From positions 2,170,001 through 2,234,000 of the forward strand of contig JACKCR010000002.1 of NCBI GenBank assembly GCA_020633975.1: a stretch of DNA of 64,000 nt. The letters are read 5' to 3'. Below the pieces are notes generated by a model. It saw only the letters and a program-made list of their open reading frames with translations. It was not told the DNA's origin and made no database searches. Source of the stretch: Candidatus Eiseniibacteriota bacterium. Lineage in GTDB: Bacteria; Eisenbacteria; RBG-16-71-46; CAIMUX01. The position numbers and the translations under genes are program-made. The stretch's first letter is position 1. Every line of letters begins with the position of its first letter. Below, piece by piece: positions 42,296 to 50,909 of the stretch.

Positions 42296-43234
42296 CTAGC
42301 GGTCGGTTCGCGCTCCGGAAAGGGCCTCCCTGAAGACTGAGATCGGAATCACGACATCCCAGTCTTCCTTGCAGCCCCGCGCGTTCGGACTCGATACGGC
42401 TGATGCTTCTTCCATGCGCCAAAGCGAGTAGACGGTGTCGGCGAGTTGCCAACCTTCCTCGTCGAGATCACAGAACACCGTGAGGGTCTGACCAACTGCC
42501 GCCTCCGGGGCCTGAGCGGTCTCGGGATACCGCACGAACACGGTGTCGGCTGGTGAGATCTGGATGTCCGTACGGTTGGCCAGAACGAAGTCGACAACGA
42601 GATCGATGCCACCGGACCCTTTGCGACTAAAGTACAGCCCTCCGGAAGTCGGCGTGCTGCCGGCCACGGTGGCTCGGAGGATCACGTCGGCGTGCTTCGC
42701 CAGATTCTCGGGTCGGCCCCGGGCAACGATGCCCATGATCTCCTGGCGAGTAGCCCTCCAGGAGGTCGGCGCGACCCCAGCCATACGTGCCCAACGGGAC
42801 ACGAACTCATCGTTCTGGACCGGGCCACCTGCTGAGGAGTGCCGTTTGTTCGAAAGTTCTCCGTTGCACCGATAGAGAAAGCAGAGTTCCGGGACTCCCG
42901 CAGCCACGCGAAACTCGCTCGCCAACGATCCCCAGAATCGCACTTCGTCGCCGACACTCGGACCGTCGCTCTTCAGGATCTCGAGGATCCGCCCCTCGCA
43001 CTCTTCGGCGTTCCCGAAGCCGAGGTCTGCGATTCGTCCTGTTGGCTCGGCCTCGATCACGGCGACGATCACAGATGCCTCGATCGCGGAGAGGCGCGCG
43101 ATCCTCTCTCGCTCTGGCGTGTACTCGGCGATTTGCGTGCCGACAGCGCTCGTAGTGCCAAAGACCACGGTGGCGAGGATCCCGAGGAGGAGTGCGAGAA
43201 CGCCGCATTGACGGCGTAGTTTGGGCCGGATCAT
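42296..43234 (-). CDS. Exported protein of unknown function
   Basis: A 312-aa protein. ATG at 43234 gives a signal peptide (RQCGVLALLLGILATVVFG) with GGAG 8 bases upstream; the longer frame upstream adds a non-conserved stretch. The mature part contains IVAVIEAEPTGRIAD and RILEILKSDGPSVGDEVRFWG, which resemble the start of small NTF2/OB-like secreted domains that monitor cost or flux of metal-binding proteins only in general shape; no family is assigned. Two Cys (ELCFLYRCNGEL) may pair. A second beta-rich half ends with VVIPISVFREAL. Confidence 0.55.
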   Translation of the reverse strand: MIRPKLRRQCGVLALLLGILATVVFGTTSAVGTQIAEYTPERERIARLSAIEASVIVAVIEAEPTGRIADLGFGNAEECEGRILEILKSDGPSVGDEVRFWGSLASEFRVAAGVPELCFLYRCNGELSNKRHSSAGGPVQNDEFVSRWARMAGVAPTSWRATRQEIMGIVARGRPENLAKHADVILRATVAGSTPTSGGLYFSRKGSGGIDLVVDFVLANRTDIQISPADTVFVRYPETAQAPEAAVGQTLTVFCDLDEEGWQLADTVYSLWRMEEASAVSSPNARGCKEDWDVVIPISVFREALSGARTDR

Positions 43235-43349
43235 CGGTTGGACTCCAAGCGTGGGACGCGGTACCCGATCGTAGCACCAGTCGGGCTTCGCCATGAAACC
43301 GTGCTTCCGGCTCCCCACGAGCTGCTCGGTCCACCACGAGGCCGGGCCC

Positions 43350-43379
43350 TTGACGCTGGATGCACGAAATGTGCATACT
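43350..43379 (+). promoter_or_regulatory. Sigma70-like promoter of vapBC
   Basis: TTGACG (43350-43355), an 18-base spacer, and CATACT (43374-43379). Transcription would begin about 43386-43387, at or next to the vapB ATG, so the message is probably leaderless. This agrees with the absence of any Shine-Dalgarno. Confidence 0.6.
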
Positions 43380-43391
43380 CATGCATATGAG
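43360..43391. promoter_or_regulatory. Candidate VapBC operator palindromes
   Basis: ATGCAC-GAAAT-GTGCAT (43360-43376) lies between and over the promoter elements, and CTCAT-GCAT-ATGAG (43378-43391) covers the start site. VapBC complexes normally repress their own promoter through such inverted repeats. Confidence 0.55.
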
Positions 43392-43584
43392 AACTACCAT
43401 CAACATCGACGAAACCCTTCTCGAGGAAGCGACGCGTCTAACTGGTGTCACGGAGAAGACAGCCCTGGTGCACCTGGGTCTCAAAGCATTGATCGCGCTG
43501 GAGAGTGCCCGCCGACTCGCGGCGCTCGGCGGGAGCGAGAAGCAACTGAAGGCCGGGCGTCGCCGTCGGTCGAGCGCGGCGTGA
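43387..43584 (+). CDS. vapB: VapB-type antitoxin
   Basis: A 65-aa antitoxin. MRTTINIDETLLEEATRLTG is the ribbon-helix-helix DNA-binding start of the VapB/DUF2191 group, followed by a helix (KTALVHLGLKALIALE) and a basic tail (KAGRRRRSS) that would wrap the toxin. ATG at 43381 is an alternative start. The stop overlaps the vapC start as GTGA. It neutralises VapC and, with it, represses the operon. Confidence 0.85.
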   Translation: MRTTINIDETLLEEATRLTGVTEKTALVHLGLKALIALESARRLAALGGSEKQLKAGRRRRSSAA

Positions 43585-43955
43585 TTCTGGTAGACACCTC
43601 GGTCTGGGTGGACCACCTGAGGAAGACTGACAAGCAACTGGTGTCGGTACTGACCGAGGGTCAGGTGCTCTGCCATCCATTCGTGATTGGCGAACTCGCT
43701 TGCGGAAACATCAGGAACAGGGCAAAGATCCTGGCGCTCCTTGCCGCCCTTCCTTGTGCTGCCTCCGCAACTCACGAAGAGGCGCTTTCGCTAGTGGCGA
43801 AGCGGGGACTTTCCGGACGAGGACTGGGTTGGGTCGACGCTCACCTGCTCGCTTCGTCCCTCATTTCGGGAGCACCGCTCTGGACGAACGACAAGGCACT
43901 CCGAAATGCCGCCAAGTCACTGAAGGCTGCCTATGCGGCTGGACGCAGTGGCTGA
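43581..43955 (+). CDS. vapC: VapC-type PIN-domain toxin ribonuclease
   Basis: A 124-aa PIN-domain RNase. GTG at 43581 overlaps the vapB stop and gives MILVDTSVWVDHL. The four acidic metal-binding residues are in place: Asp5 (VDTSVW), Glu38 (IGELACG), Asp86 (GWVDAHLLAS) and Asp104 (WTNDKAL). VapC toxins cut tRNA or rRNA when freed from VapB. Intact and probably functional. The intron-target palindrome lies 21 bases after its stop. Confidence 0.92.
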   Translation: MILVDTSVWVDHLRKTDKQLVSVLTEGQVLCHPFVIGELACGNIRNRAKILALLAALPCAASATHEEALSLVAKRGLSGRGLGWVDAHLLASSLISGAPLWTNDKALRNAAKSLKAAYAAGRSG

Positions 43956-43976
43956 GCCCGACGGACTGCTTCTGCA

Positions 43977-43998
43977 CTCGAGTCTCAGCGCTGAGACT
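43977..43998. other. Unoccupied group II intron target palindrome
   Basis: CTCG followed by the perfect 18-bp palindrome AGTCTCAGCGCTGAGACT (43981-43998). The whole 22 bp is identical to the intron target rebuilt from 33477-33482 plus 35486-35501. It lies just after vapC and could act as its terminator stem. No other copy was seen in the window. Confidence 0.8.
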
Positions 43999-44088
43999 GA
44001 ACGCCCACTCCGGAATGGCTGGTCGCCCCCCCGGGTCCCGACCCTCCGCGGTTCTTCCACCCGCCGCGGCCTTCCCACCCGTCTCTCC

Positions 44089-44142
44089 CCTTTCCCATCC
44101 CTCGACCCCTTCCCATCCATCGACCCTTTCCCACGCCTCCCC
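44089..44142. repeat. 18-19-bp pyrimidine-rich tandem repeat
   Basis: Near-repeats of CTTTCCCATCCCTCGACCC (three copies, the last diverged) lie in the vapC-exbD gap, ending about 45 bp before the ExbD start. On the coding strand they are strongly pyrimidine-rich. Not coding. Confidence 0.65.
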
Positions 44143-44187
44143 CGTCCGTGTACTCTCACACCACGGGGTTGGACAGGAGGACATTCG

Positions 44188-44580
44188 ATGAAGATCCGTC
44201 GTCACTCCCTGCCCAACATTTCCTCTGCCTCACTCTCCGACATCGCGTTCCTGCTCCTCGTCTTCTTCATTGCGACGACCATCTTCCCCACCGAGAAGGG
44301 GCTGGCGCTGCTTCTGCCCGCGGGTGGCGGGAAGATCATTCCTCGCACCCAGGTCGTCGTGCTGTCGGTCGAGAACGACGGGTCCGTGCTCTGGGACGAC
44401 GTCTCGATCTCTGTGGAGACGCTCAGCGATCGGGTGGAGGAACGGCTTCTCGCAAAGCCGAAGAGCGTGTTCCTGATCGAGTCGAAGCCGGAGGCACCGT
44501 ACCGGGCGTTCGTGGACGTCCTGGACGAGGTGAAGTTGGGCGGCGCGGATCGGATCTCGATCCGGAAGCCACAGGAGTGA
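44188..44580 (+). CDS. ExbD/TolR-family biopolymer transport protein (orphan)
   Basis: A 130-aa protein. AGGAGG lies 7-8 bases upstream of ATG 44188. A short cytoplasmic N-terminus leads to one helix (SLSDIAFLLLVFFIATTIF, about 14-33) with the conserved Asp18 that takes part in proton flow, then a periplasmic domain (VVVLSVENDGSVLWDD, AFVDVLDEVKLGGADRISI). ExbD works with an ExbB/TolQ stator to energise TonB or Tol. No exbB, tonB or tolQ gene is in the window, so this copy is an orphan or pairs with a distant locus. Confidence 0.88.
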   Translation: MKIRRHSLPNISSASLSDIAFLLLVFFIATTIFPTEKGLALLLPAGGGKIIPRTQVVVLSVENDGSVLWDDVSISVETLSDRVEERLLAKPKSVFLIESKPEAPYRAFVDVLDEVKLGGADRISIRKPQE

Positions 44581-44591
44581 TTCACGGCCAA

Positions 44592-46382
44592 CTACTTGGG
44601 CTCCGCTCGCCGTCTGGCGAGGAAGGCGCGGATGGCGTCCATGGCCGGATCCCTGTTCGTGCGGAAGTCCTGGGACGACATCTCCGCGAGGAGGTCGGGC
44701 GCGATCCAGATCCGTTTGTCTTCAGAGAGCGCATCCTGCCAGTAGCGGCTCGAGGCCGATACGGTGAGGCCACTCCAGGGAAGCACGATCGGATTGTCTT
44801 CTCCGACGAAGTTCGGCCGTGAGCCGGTCGGTTCCCCGACGAAGATGGGATGGATGTCCCAGTCGAGCCGGTTGACGAAGTTCTGGCAGGCCGAGAACGT
44901 GCTTCTCCCAATGATCACGAAAAGGTGACCTCGCTCTCGCATGGCGGGTGTGGCCCGGATCGCGTCGAGAAGTGGCGCGAGAAGGAAGTTGTTGCCGCCG
45001 TTGTTCCGGCGGACGTCGATCACGAGTGGCTCCTCGGGCCGTGTGGCGAGCGAGTCGAAGAGCGCCGCGGTGAACTCGGCGAGCGAGGGGCCGTGGTCGC
45101 GGTTTCGGACCGCGGCGAACTGGCAGTACGTGAGACCGTCCTCCGGAACGTACTCGGCCCAGTAGTGATCGTGCGGCGCCCTCCGCCAGAGGGGAGTGGG
45201 CGACGTCGCCTCTCGCGCCATCGTCACGTAGTTCGGCGGCGTGCCATGCATCCAGTGGTAGGGTACGGCAGCGAAGTGGACGGTCCTTCGGCTCCCCGTC
45301 GGCCCCTCGATCTCGACATCGAGCCCATCGACACCCTCGGTGATCTCGAGGCCCTCCAACACCTCGAGCACGGAGAGGAGACGGGGCGCGATCCAACGAA
45401 GGGTCATCGGATTGTCCCGCGGACTGACGGACTCGGCGCGACTGAGGGCCTCTTCCACCGAAACGTCGCCGATGCGCACGACCCGGCCACCGACCGCGTC
45501 TTCATACTCGGGCGCGGCCGCCAGCACGAAGAGGCCGTCGGTGAACGCGTAGAACTCAGCCGGAACTACGTGCCACCCGCCATTGCTCCACGGCCAGACC
45601 GCGGTGTGTCCGTCACCGATACGGGCCACGAGCTTCATCAACCGGGCCACGACCGCGGAGTCGTCGAGCGTGGACACGGCATCGGAGAGGGCGCGGAGCT
45701 CGGCTTCCCATTCACTCTCCGGAAGGACGCGGAACGGACTCCAGTGCGTCTCCCGGACCCGTCGATCGAGGTAGGCGAGATCGACGCGCCAACCGGTGAC
45801 GCGGTCCTCAGGGGGTGGTGGCGTGGGCAGGATGCGCGTCTCGAAGAGCGCGGTTCCACGGATCGCGTCGAGGTCGTGGTCGGTCCGAAGGAGTTGCTCC
45901 CGGTCCTGGAGTCCACTCCGGATCGCTTCCTCGAGTGCTCCCACGGCGTCCTCGGTTCGGCCGAGGAGTGAAAGACAGCAGGCCCGATTGTAGAGACAGA
46001 CCCCTCTCTCGAACCCGAGTTCGGCCGCCTGGCCGAACGCTTCGGCGGCCGAGGCCCAGTCCCCCATTCGGTAGCGCGCGTTGGCGGACTCGAGAAAGAA
46101 CCGCCCTTGGCTGGGGTTCTCCGCCGCAAGCATGTCGAAAAGACGAGCGGCCTCGGGCCAGTCCTCCGCACGCCTCGCTGCCTCCGCGGGGCCGAGGAAC
46201 CGGACCGCGGCGCTCTCGGCCGCGAGCACCGCCGCGCCTCGAGCCTTTAGGTCCGGGCCGCCGCTCGTCCCGGTCGACGCGGACGGTCCAGACACCGCCG
46301 TGGAGCCGGCCGGAAGGAACGCGGAGATCAGGCAGACCCAGATCGAGGGCACGAGCAACGAGGACAGCGAAGACAGTCGCAT
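44592..46382 (-). CDS. S41-family peptidase-like protein with N-terminal TPR
   Basis: A 596-aa exported protein. ATG at 46382 has GGGAG 6 bases upstream (the ATG at 46388 has none). A signal peptide (LVPSIWVCLISAFLPAGS) precedes TPR-like helices (about 70-170: ARLFDMLAAENPSQGRFFLE, AAELGFERGVCLYNRACC). The tail-specific protease half has IGDGHTAVWPW, a PDZ-like strand pair (GGRVVRIGDVSVEEAL), LVIDVRRNNGGNNF and GRSTFSACQNFVNRL with the likely nucleophile Ser. The Lys of the usual Ser-Lys dyad is not obvious, so activity is uncertain. It ends 11 bases from the exbD stop (convergent). Confidence 0.8.
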   Translation of the reverse strand: MRLSSLSSLLVPSIWVCLISAFLPAGSTAVSGPSASTGTSGGPDLKARGAAVLAAESAAVRFLGPAEAARRAEDWPEAARLFDMLAAENPSQGRFFLESANARYRMGDWASAAEAFGQAAELGFERGVCLYNRACCLSLLGRTEDAVGALEEAIRSGLQDREQLLRTDHDLDAIRGTALFETRILPTPPPPEDRVTGWRVDLAYLDRRVRETHWSPFRVLPESEWEAELRALSDAVSTLDDSAVVARLMKLVARIGDGHTAVWPWSNGGWHVVPAEFYAFTDGLFVLAAAPEYEDAVGGRVVRIGDVSVEEALSRAESVSPRDNPMTLRWIAPRLLSVLEVLEGLEITEGVDGLDVEIEGPTGSRRTVHFAAVPYHWMHGTPPNYVTMAREATSPTPLWRRAPHDHYWAEYVPEDGLTYCQFAAVRNRDHGPSLAEFTAALFDSLATRPEEPLVIDVRRNNGGNNFLLAPLLDAIRATPAMRERGHLFVIIGRSTFSACQNFVNRLDWDIHPIFVGEPTGSRPNFVGEDNPIVLPWSGLTVSASSRYWQDALSEDKRIWIAPDLLAEMSSQDFRTNRDPAMDAIRAFLARRRAEPK

Positions 46383-46629
46383 GAGCATCTCCCGGACGGC
46401 TGAGAGTTTGGGGCTGTGGAGTGGGACGTATGAGACCGAGTCGGCGTTTGAATCGGAGTTCGAAGAATCTGACAGGCGCTTCGAGACAGCGGTGCGCGGG
46501 AAGCGGCGCCGCGGCGGAAGGCAGCATCAGGAAGTGGTGCGTGGGAAGCCGCACAGGGAGGCGTCTCCCGGAATCGGGTCGCAGGTTCCGCGGAACGGAA
46601 CCCCGCATCGCGCACCCATCTTCCCGAGG

Positions 46630-49071
46630 CTACTTCACGACCCCGCTCGCCTCGAGCTGCGTCAGGATGGCCTGCGCATAGGGCGCAACCGTCGGATCAG
46701 CCAGCACCTTCCGATAGAGATCGGCGGCGGCCTGAATCTGTCGCTGGGCCAGGAGCACGTCGGCCTGCAACAGGTCGGAGGAGGCCCACCAATCCGGTCG
46801 GGCACCTTCCTTCACGAGCTGCGGCACTGCGGAACGCCTCTCCGCGCCGAGTGAAAACAGGGTGCCAGCCCGCAGCTCGGGCGGCGAGCCCTTGCGGACT
46901 TTCTGGAGGATCTCCTGGAGCTGGAGACGCGACTCGTCGATCCGCCCCATCGTGTGAAGGAGATAGGCTGCGCTCTCTCTCGCAGAGACGAGGTCGGGTT
47001 CGGCCTCGATGGCCGCCGCATACTCGCGCACGGCGTCGTCGAACCTGCCTTGCACTTCGTTGAGCTGGCCGAGGTTCTGATGACCGATTCCGCTGGTCGG
47101 GTCGAGCCGGACACCCCGTTCCAGGTGCGCGCGTGCGTCGTCGAGCTTGCCTTGGCGCGCAAGGAGCGTCCCCAGATTGACGTTCGCCTTCGCGAGGTTC
47201 GGATCGATCTCGAGAGCCTGACGGTATCCATCCATCGCACCGGCCGTGTCGCCGGACTTCTCCGCGATGACTGCCTGGCGGAAGACATACTGACCATCGG
47301 AGACGCCCGCGACGATGCCGGTGGGAGCGAAGGCGGAGATCAGACCGAAGACCACCGCGATGGCGACGAACGACCAGGCCGCGACAGGACGGGTCGCACC
47401 GGAAACGTAGGTCGCTCCCGTCTCGGGAGAACGTCCTCGCACGATCCCCCAGAACTCTGCGAGTCCCCCGGCGGTGAGCACGACCATCCACGGGACGACC
47501 GGCATCCGGAACCGCGCGGTCACGAAGAACACGGCGACGCCGATAGCGAGAAGGAGTGCCGAGGCGACGAGCCAACGCGCGACCGGATCGCGTCGACAGA
47601 AGAGAAGCGCACCCAGCGCAGCGCCGAAGACGAGCACGGCCATTCCAGGAAGGGGGACGCGGAGGAGGGGCGCGTAGCGGGACTCGTACTGGAACGACTC
47701 GACCTGCGGAATCTCGTAGTTCGTGAAGAAGAACCCGAGCTTGCGGAAGAAGAGCGACGCGGTGCGGCCTGGGTTCTCTGTCATCTCCTTCGTGGCGCGG
47801 TTCCACCAGAACCGGTCGGCCGAACGGCGATCGACGACGATGGTGGCATCGGCACTGGACTGCGTAGAGCCGTCAGCGCCGATACCCGAACGGCCGGATG
47901 ACGGAACCGCACCGCCGGAAGTCTGCGCGTTGCTGCCGTCCGTTCCACCCGTGCGGCCCGGAGTTTCCGCAGCTCCATCGCGGACGGCCGCTCTCTCTGC
48001 CTGCAGCATCCTCATCGCGAGCCGCATGCCAAGGAGGTCCCGGTTCTCTTCCATCCCCGACGGTCGCACGTATGCGCCGTTCGCCTCGGGTCCGTTCCCG
48101 ATGTAGAGGTTGATGCCGCCGTTGAGCGCAACGAGCGACGGCGCGCCCTTCGACGCGTTGTACCCGAACGTCACACTGAGCGGAAGCGCGAGGCCGAGGA
48201 GGATCCACGCCATCCCGAGCCATGCGGACTTCGCTTCGTCCGCCGGCACCTGCCAGAACGGGCGCCGGTCCCGAAGGCCGCGCGCAGCGGTCCCACGGCC
48301 GCGTTCCCCATCGCCTCCTGAAGTGGCCAATCCGAATGCGATGAGCGGAAGGAGAAGGACGAGCGTGACGGGCTGGGCCCAGACGAGAAGGCCGAGGGCC
48401 AGGCCGGTGCCGATTCGGCCAGCGACACCGGCATCTCCCGTGACGACACGGTAGCCGAGCGCGAGCACGAGGGCAGAGAGACCGAGCACCCAGGACGGCG
48501 GAAGAAGGACACCCGTGTAGAAGATCGCGGGACCGTAGATGCTGAGGAGGACACCCGCGATCCAAGCAGCGACCGCACCCTTCCACTTCCCCGCCACCCA
48601 CGCGACGCACGCCGTCGCGAGCACGGCCGGAACGAGGTGCGCGAAGAGCGCCCGCACAGGATCAGCGCCGAGAACTCGATATGCGATCGAGAGCACGACC
48701 GGGAAGAACGGCGCCTGTCCGAGCGGCTCTCCGCCGAAAGGCGGGGCTTCCAGGATGTGACGCGCCCACGTGTCGTAGATCTCGAGATCGAGGCCGAGGG
48801 TGCGCCAGAACGGATTGTCTGTGGTCGTGAGGTAGACGATCCGGAGGATCAGCGTGAGGAGAGCGGACACGCCGATCGGAAGAGCCAGGTCCCGCATGCC
48901 GATACCTTTGGCCCGGCTCGCTCGCGACGTCGTCTGACCTTGCGTCTGACCTTGTGTCCGGCCAGGCGTCTGGCTGGGCGCCTTCCCCTTGCGGTGAGCA
49001 CTTCCCTTGCGCTTCTCGTCCTTCAACTCGCGTCTCACTCCTCGTACGTCGACTTCGCGGTTGCCAGTCAC
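46630..49071 (-). CDS. GT-C-like polytopic protein with C-terminal TPR
   Basis: An 813-aa protein. GTG at 49071 overlaps the upstream stop as GTGA and is in frame. A basic, Gln/Thr-repeat N-tail (PGRTQGQTQGQTTSR) precedes about ten helices of a GT39/GT83-like fold with an early acidic site (LGLDLEIYDTWARHIL) and PFFPVVLSIAYRVLG. A low-complexity Gly/Ser/Thr loop lies at about 365-420. TPRs follow from about 600 (AMDGYRQALEIDPNLAKANV, NLGTLLARQGKLDDA, HQNLGQLNEVQGRFDDA) and end EASGVVK-like. TPR-bearing GT-C proteins are common in FCB and Planctomycetes genomes; the substrate is unknown. Third gene of the selB operon. Confidence 0.75.
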   Translation of the reverse strand: MTGNREVDVRGVRRELKDEKRKGSAHRKGKAPSQTPGRTQGQTQGQTTSRASRAKGIGMRDLALPIGVSALLTLILRIVYLTTTDNPFWRTLGLDLEIYDTWARHILEAPPFGGEPLGQAPFFPVVLSIAYRVLGADPVRALFAHLVPAVLATACVAWVAGKWKGAVAAWIAGVLLSIYGPAIFYTGVLLPPSWVLGLSALVLALGYRVVTGDAGVAGRIGTGLALGLLVWAQPVTLVLLLPLIAFGLATSGGDGERGRGTAARGLRDRRPFWQVPADEAKSAWLGMAWILLGLALPLSVTFGYNASKGAPSLVALNGGINLYIGNGPEANGAYVRPSGMEENRDLLGMRLAMRMLQAERAAVRDGAAETPGRTGGTDGSNAQTSGGAVPSSGRSGIGADGSTQSSADATIVVDRRSADRFWWNRATKEMTENPGRTASLFFRKLGFFFTNYEIPQVESFQYESRYAPLLRVPLPGMAVLVFGAALGALLFCRRDPVARWLVASALLLAIGVAVFFVTARFRMPVVPWMVVLTAGGLAEFWGIVRGRSPETGATYVSGATRPVAAWSFVAIAVVFGLISAFAPTGIVAGVSDGQYVFRQAVIAEKSGDTAGAMDGYRQALEIDPNLAKANVNLGTLLARQGKLDDARAHLERGVRLDPTSGIGHQNLGQLNEVQGRFDDAVREYAAAIEAEPDLVSARESAAYLLHTMGRIDESRLQLQEILQKVRKGSPPELRAGTLFSLGAERRSAVPQLVKEGARPDWWASSDLLQADVLLAQRQIQAAADLYRKVLADPTVAPYAQAILTQLEASGVVK

Positions 49072-50909
49072 CGGATCCGGCGAAGGGTACCCGACTCGAC
49101 GTTGCCGTCGTAGAGGTAGACGGCACGATCTGGGTAGAGGTCGGCGAGACGCTGGTTGTCGGCGCCGAAGTCGTTGGCGTAGATCACGGGTGCGTCGGCC
49201 AGGTTCGGCTCCTGGAAAGCGAACCCACATCCGTATTGGATGTAGCGCAGAGTCGGATGGTCCACCTTGGGCTCCGCGAACCTCGTGAACACGAGGGCAG
49301 GAAGCTCCGCGTCGCGCTCCACGATCTGATGGAGCGCCGGGCCAACTCCCCAGAACGACGGGCCGAAGTACTGGAACGCACTGGCCGCACGAAGGGGCGA
49401 CCCCGCCGGCGCCCCACGGAGCGGTTCGGGAGGCTCGAAGAGGAGCGGCCAACGGGTGGCGAGCCCGATCGCGGTCGGTATCGCGATGAGGAGCACGGGA
49501 ACGATGAGCGCGAGTGCACGCGTGCCGGTCGGCGTAGCTGTCGCCTTGGCAGTCGGCGTAGCTGTCGCCTTGGCAGTCGGCGTGGCCGTCGCCTTGCCGG
49601 TCGACTTGGCGGCCGTCCCAGTGGACTTAGCAGCCGTCCCGGTCGACTTGGCCGTCCCGGTGGACTTGGTAGCCGACGTACCGTTCGCGCCACCCCTCGC
49701 CCCGAACATTCCGCCGACGACCGTCCCCAACCGCACCAATCCCCAAGCCGACAGGAGCAGGATCGGGCCGAGCGCTTCGTACGCGTAGCGCGGCCCGAAG
49801 CAGAGATCCGAGTACCAATAGAAGACGTGTACGCCGAGGAGCGAGACAGGAATCGAGAGGAGCCAGAGTCGCCGGGCGAAGAGCGTACCGGGCAGGAGCC
49901 CCAACGCGAGCGGCCAGAGCGACGTGACCGGCCACTCGAAGAGACGGCCGTTCAGCGCTCCCACCTGCGCGCCGAGCTGACTCATGCCTCGCGCGAACGT
50001 GTGCGGCGGCTGCCCCCAGCTTCCCTTACCAAATCCGATTCCATGTGACGGTCCGTAGAGCACTTCGTACCCGAAGAGCGTGGGCGAACCGTTCGTCGCC
50101 GCGTTGTAGGCGAGAAGGAGCAGCACTCCCAACGCACCGGTCCCGAGAAACGCACCCCAGGCAGTCCACGAGACCTTCATCCCTTGCGGGGCCGACGCAC
50201 GTGCGCGCGGGGCCGGCCGTGCGGGTGGGGCCGGCCGAAACATCGTCCACGCCGCGTGCAGCAGGATTGGAAGCGCAACCCCGAACGCGGAGAACGGCCT
50301 GGCGAGAAGTGCGATCGCGAGCCCCAAGCCGCCGAGAATCGCGGAGGAAAGCGCGCCGGTCCGAAGAAGGCGCACGTATCCATAGAGTCCCCAGGTCGCC
50401 GCCGCGAGCGCGGTCGGGTGCGACATGAACTCCGCAGACATGAGGAGGAAGAACGGAGAGACGAGCGCGAGGATCCCGGCGATCCGGCCCACGAGCCGCC
50501 CTTCGTCGCCGCCGAAGAGTTCAGATCCAAGGAGCACGACGGCAGCCACGAAGAGCCCGCCCATCAAGGGGTCGATGATCCAGGGCGCGCCGACGAGTAC
50601 GCCGAGCATGAGAACCGCGGGGTGGCCGGGGGGATACTGCGAGTACCAGTGACCACCGTCCAGAATGACGTGGTGGTACTGGAAGAACTGCGGGAGCGCG
50701 GGAGCGGGAGCACGGAGCATCCCGTCTGCGAAGATGCGCGCCTGGAAGAGCTGCGCGATCGAGTCCTGCACGTGTGGCATGGCCGCGAAGACGCGGTGCG
50801 AGAGCACCGAAGCGACGACGAGAGCGACGAGGCCGAGTCCGAATGCCCAGACAACTTGGGTGCGGTCTGCTCCGAGCGGTTCGGAGCCGTCTCGCGGGGA
50901 CTGTCTCAC
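49068..50909 (-). CDS. GT-C-like polytopic membrane protein
   Basis: A 613-aa protein with about ten to twelve helices. GTG at 50909 overlaps the selB stop as GTGA. The first loop has HVQDSIAQLFQARIF and QYHHVILDGGHWYSQYPPGH, typical of dolichyl/undecaprenyl-phosphate-mannose-type transferases (Asp/His-rich loop then YPPGHP). An Ala/Thr/Lys repeat loop (KSTGTAAKSTGTAAKSTGKA, then ATPTAKATATPT) sits between predicted helices and is encoded by DNA minisatellites. A short C-terminal extracytoplasmic domain follows. Function is predicted only as lipid-linked sugar transfer. Confidence 0.72.
   Translation of the reverse strand: MRQSPRDGSEPLGADRTQVVWAFGLGLVALVVASVLSHRVFAAMPHVQDSIAQLFQARIFADGMLRAPAPALPQFFQYHHVILDGGHWYSQYPPGHPAVLMLGVLVGAPWIIDPLMGGLFVAAVVLLGSELFGGDEGRLVGRIAGILALVSPFFLLMSAEFMSHPTALAAATWGLYGYVRLLRTGALSSAILGGLGLAIALLARPFSAFGVALPILLHAAWTMFRPAPPARPAPRARASAPQGMKVSWTAWGAFLGTGALGVLLLLAYNAATNGSPTLFGYEVLYGPSHGIGFGKGSWGQPPHTFARGMSQLGAQVGALNGRLFEWPVTSLWPLALGLLPGTLFARRLWLLSIPVSLLGVHVFYWYSDLCFGPRYAYEALGPILLLSAWGLVRLGTVVGGMFGARGGANGTSATKSTGTAKSTGTAAKSTGTAAKSTGKATATPTAKATATPTAKATATPTGTRALALIVPVLLIAIPTAIGLATRWPLLFEPPEPLRGAPAGSPLRAASAFQYFGPSFWGVGPALHQIVERDAELPALVFTRFAEPKVDHPTLRYIQYGCGFAFQEPNLADAPVIYANDFGADNQRLADLYPDRAVYLYDGNVESGTLRRIR
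49528..49677 (-). repeat. In-frame 24/21/18-bp minisatellite in GT-C gene
   Basis: Two perfect 24-bp copies (49528-49551 and 49552-49575), a third diverged copy to 49599, then related 21-bp (49600, 49621) and 18-bp (49642, 49660) units sharing GTCGACTTGG. All units are multiples of three and keep the frame, encoding TAKATATP and KSTGTAA. Confidence 0.85.

Noticed and set aside
46389-46629. Small gene between the S41 and TPR genes
   Set aside because: Short frames only, no ribosome site or domain. The 240 bp probably hold the S41 gene promoter.
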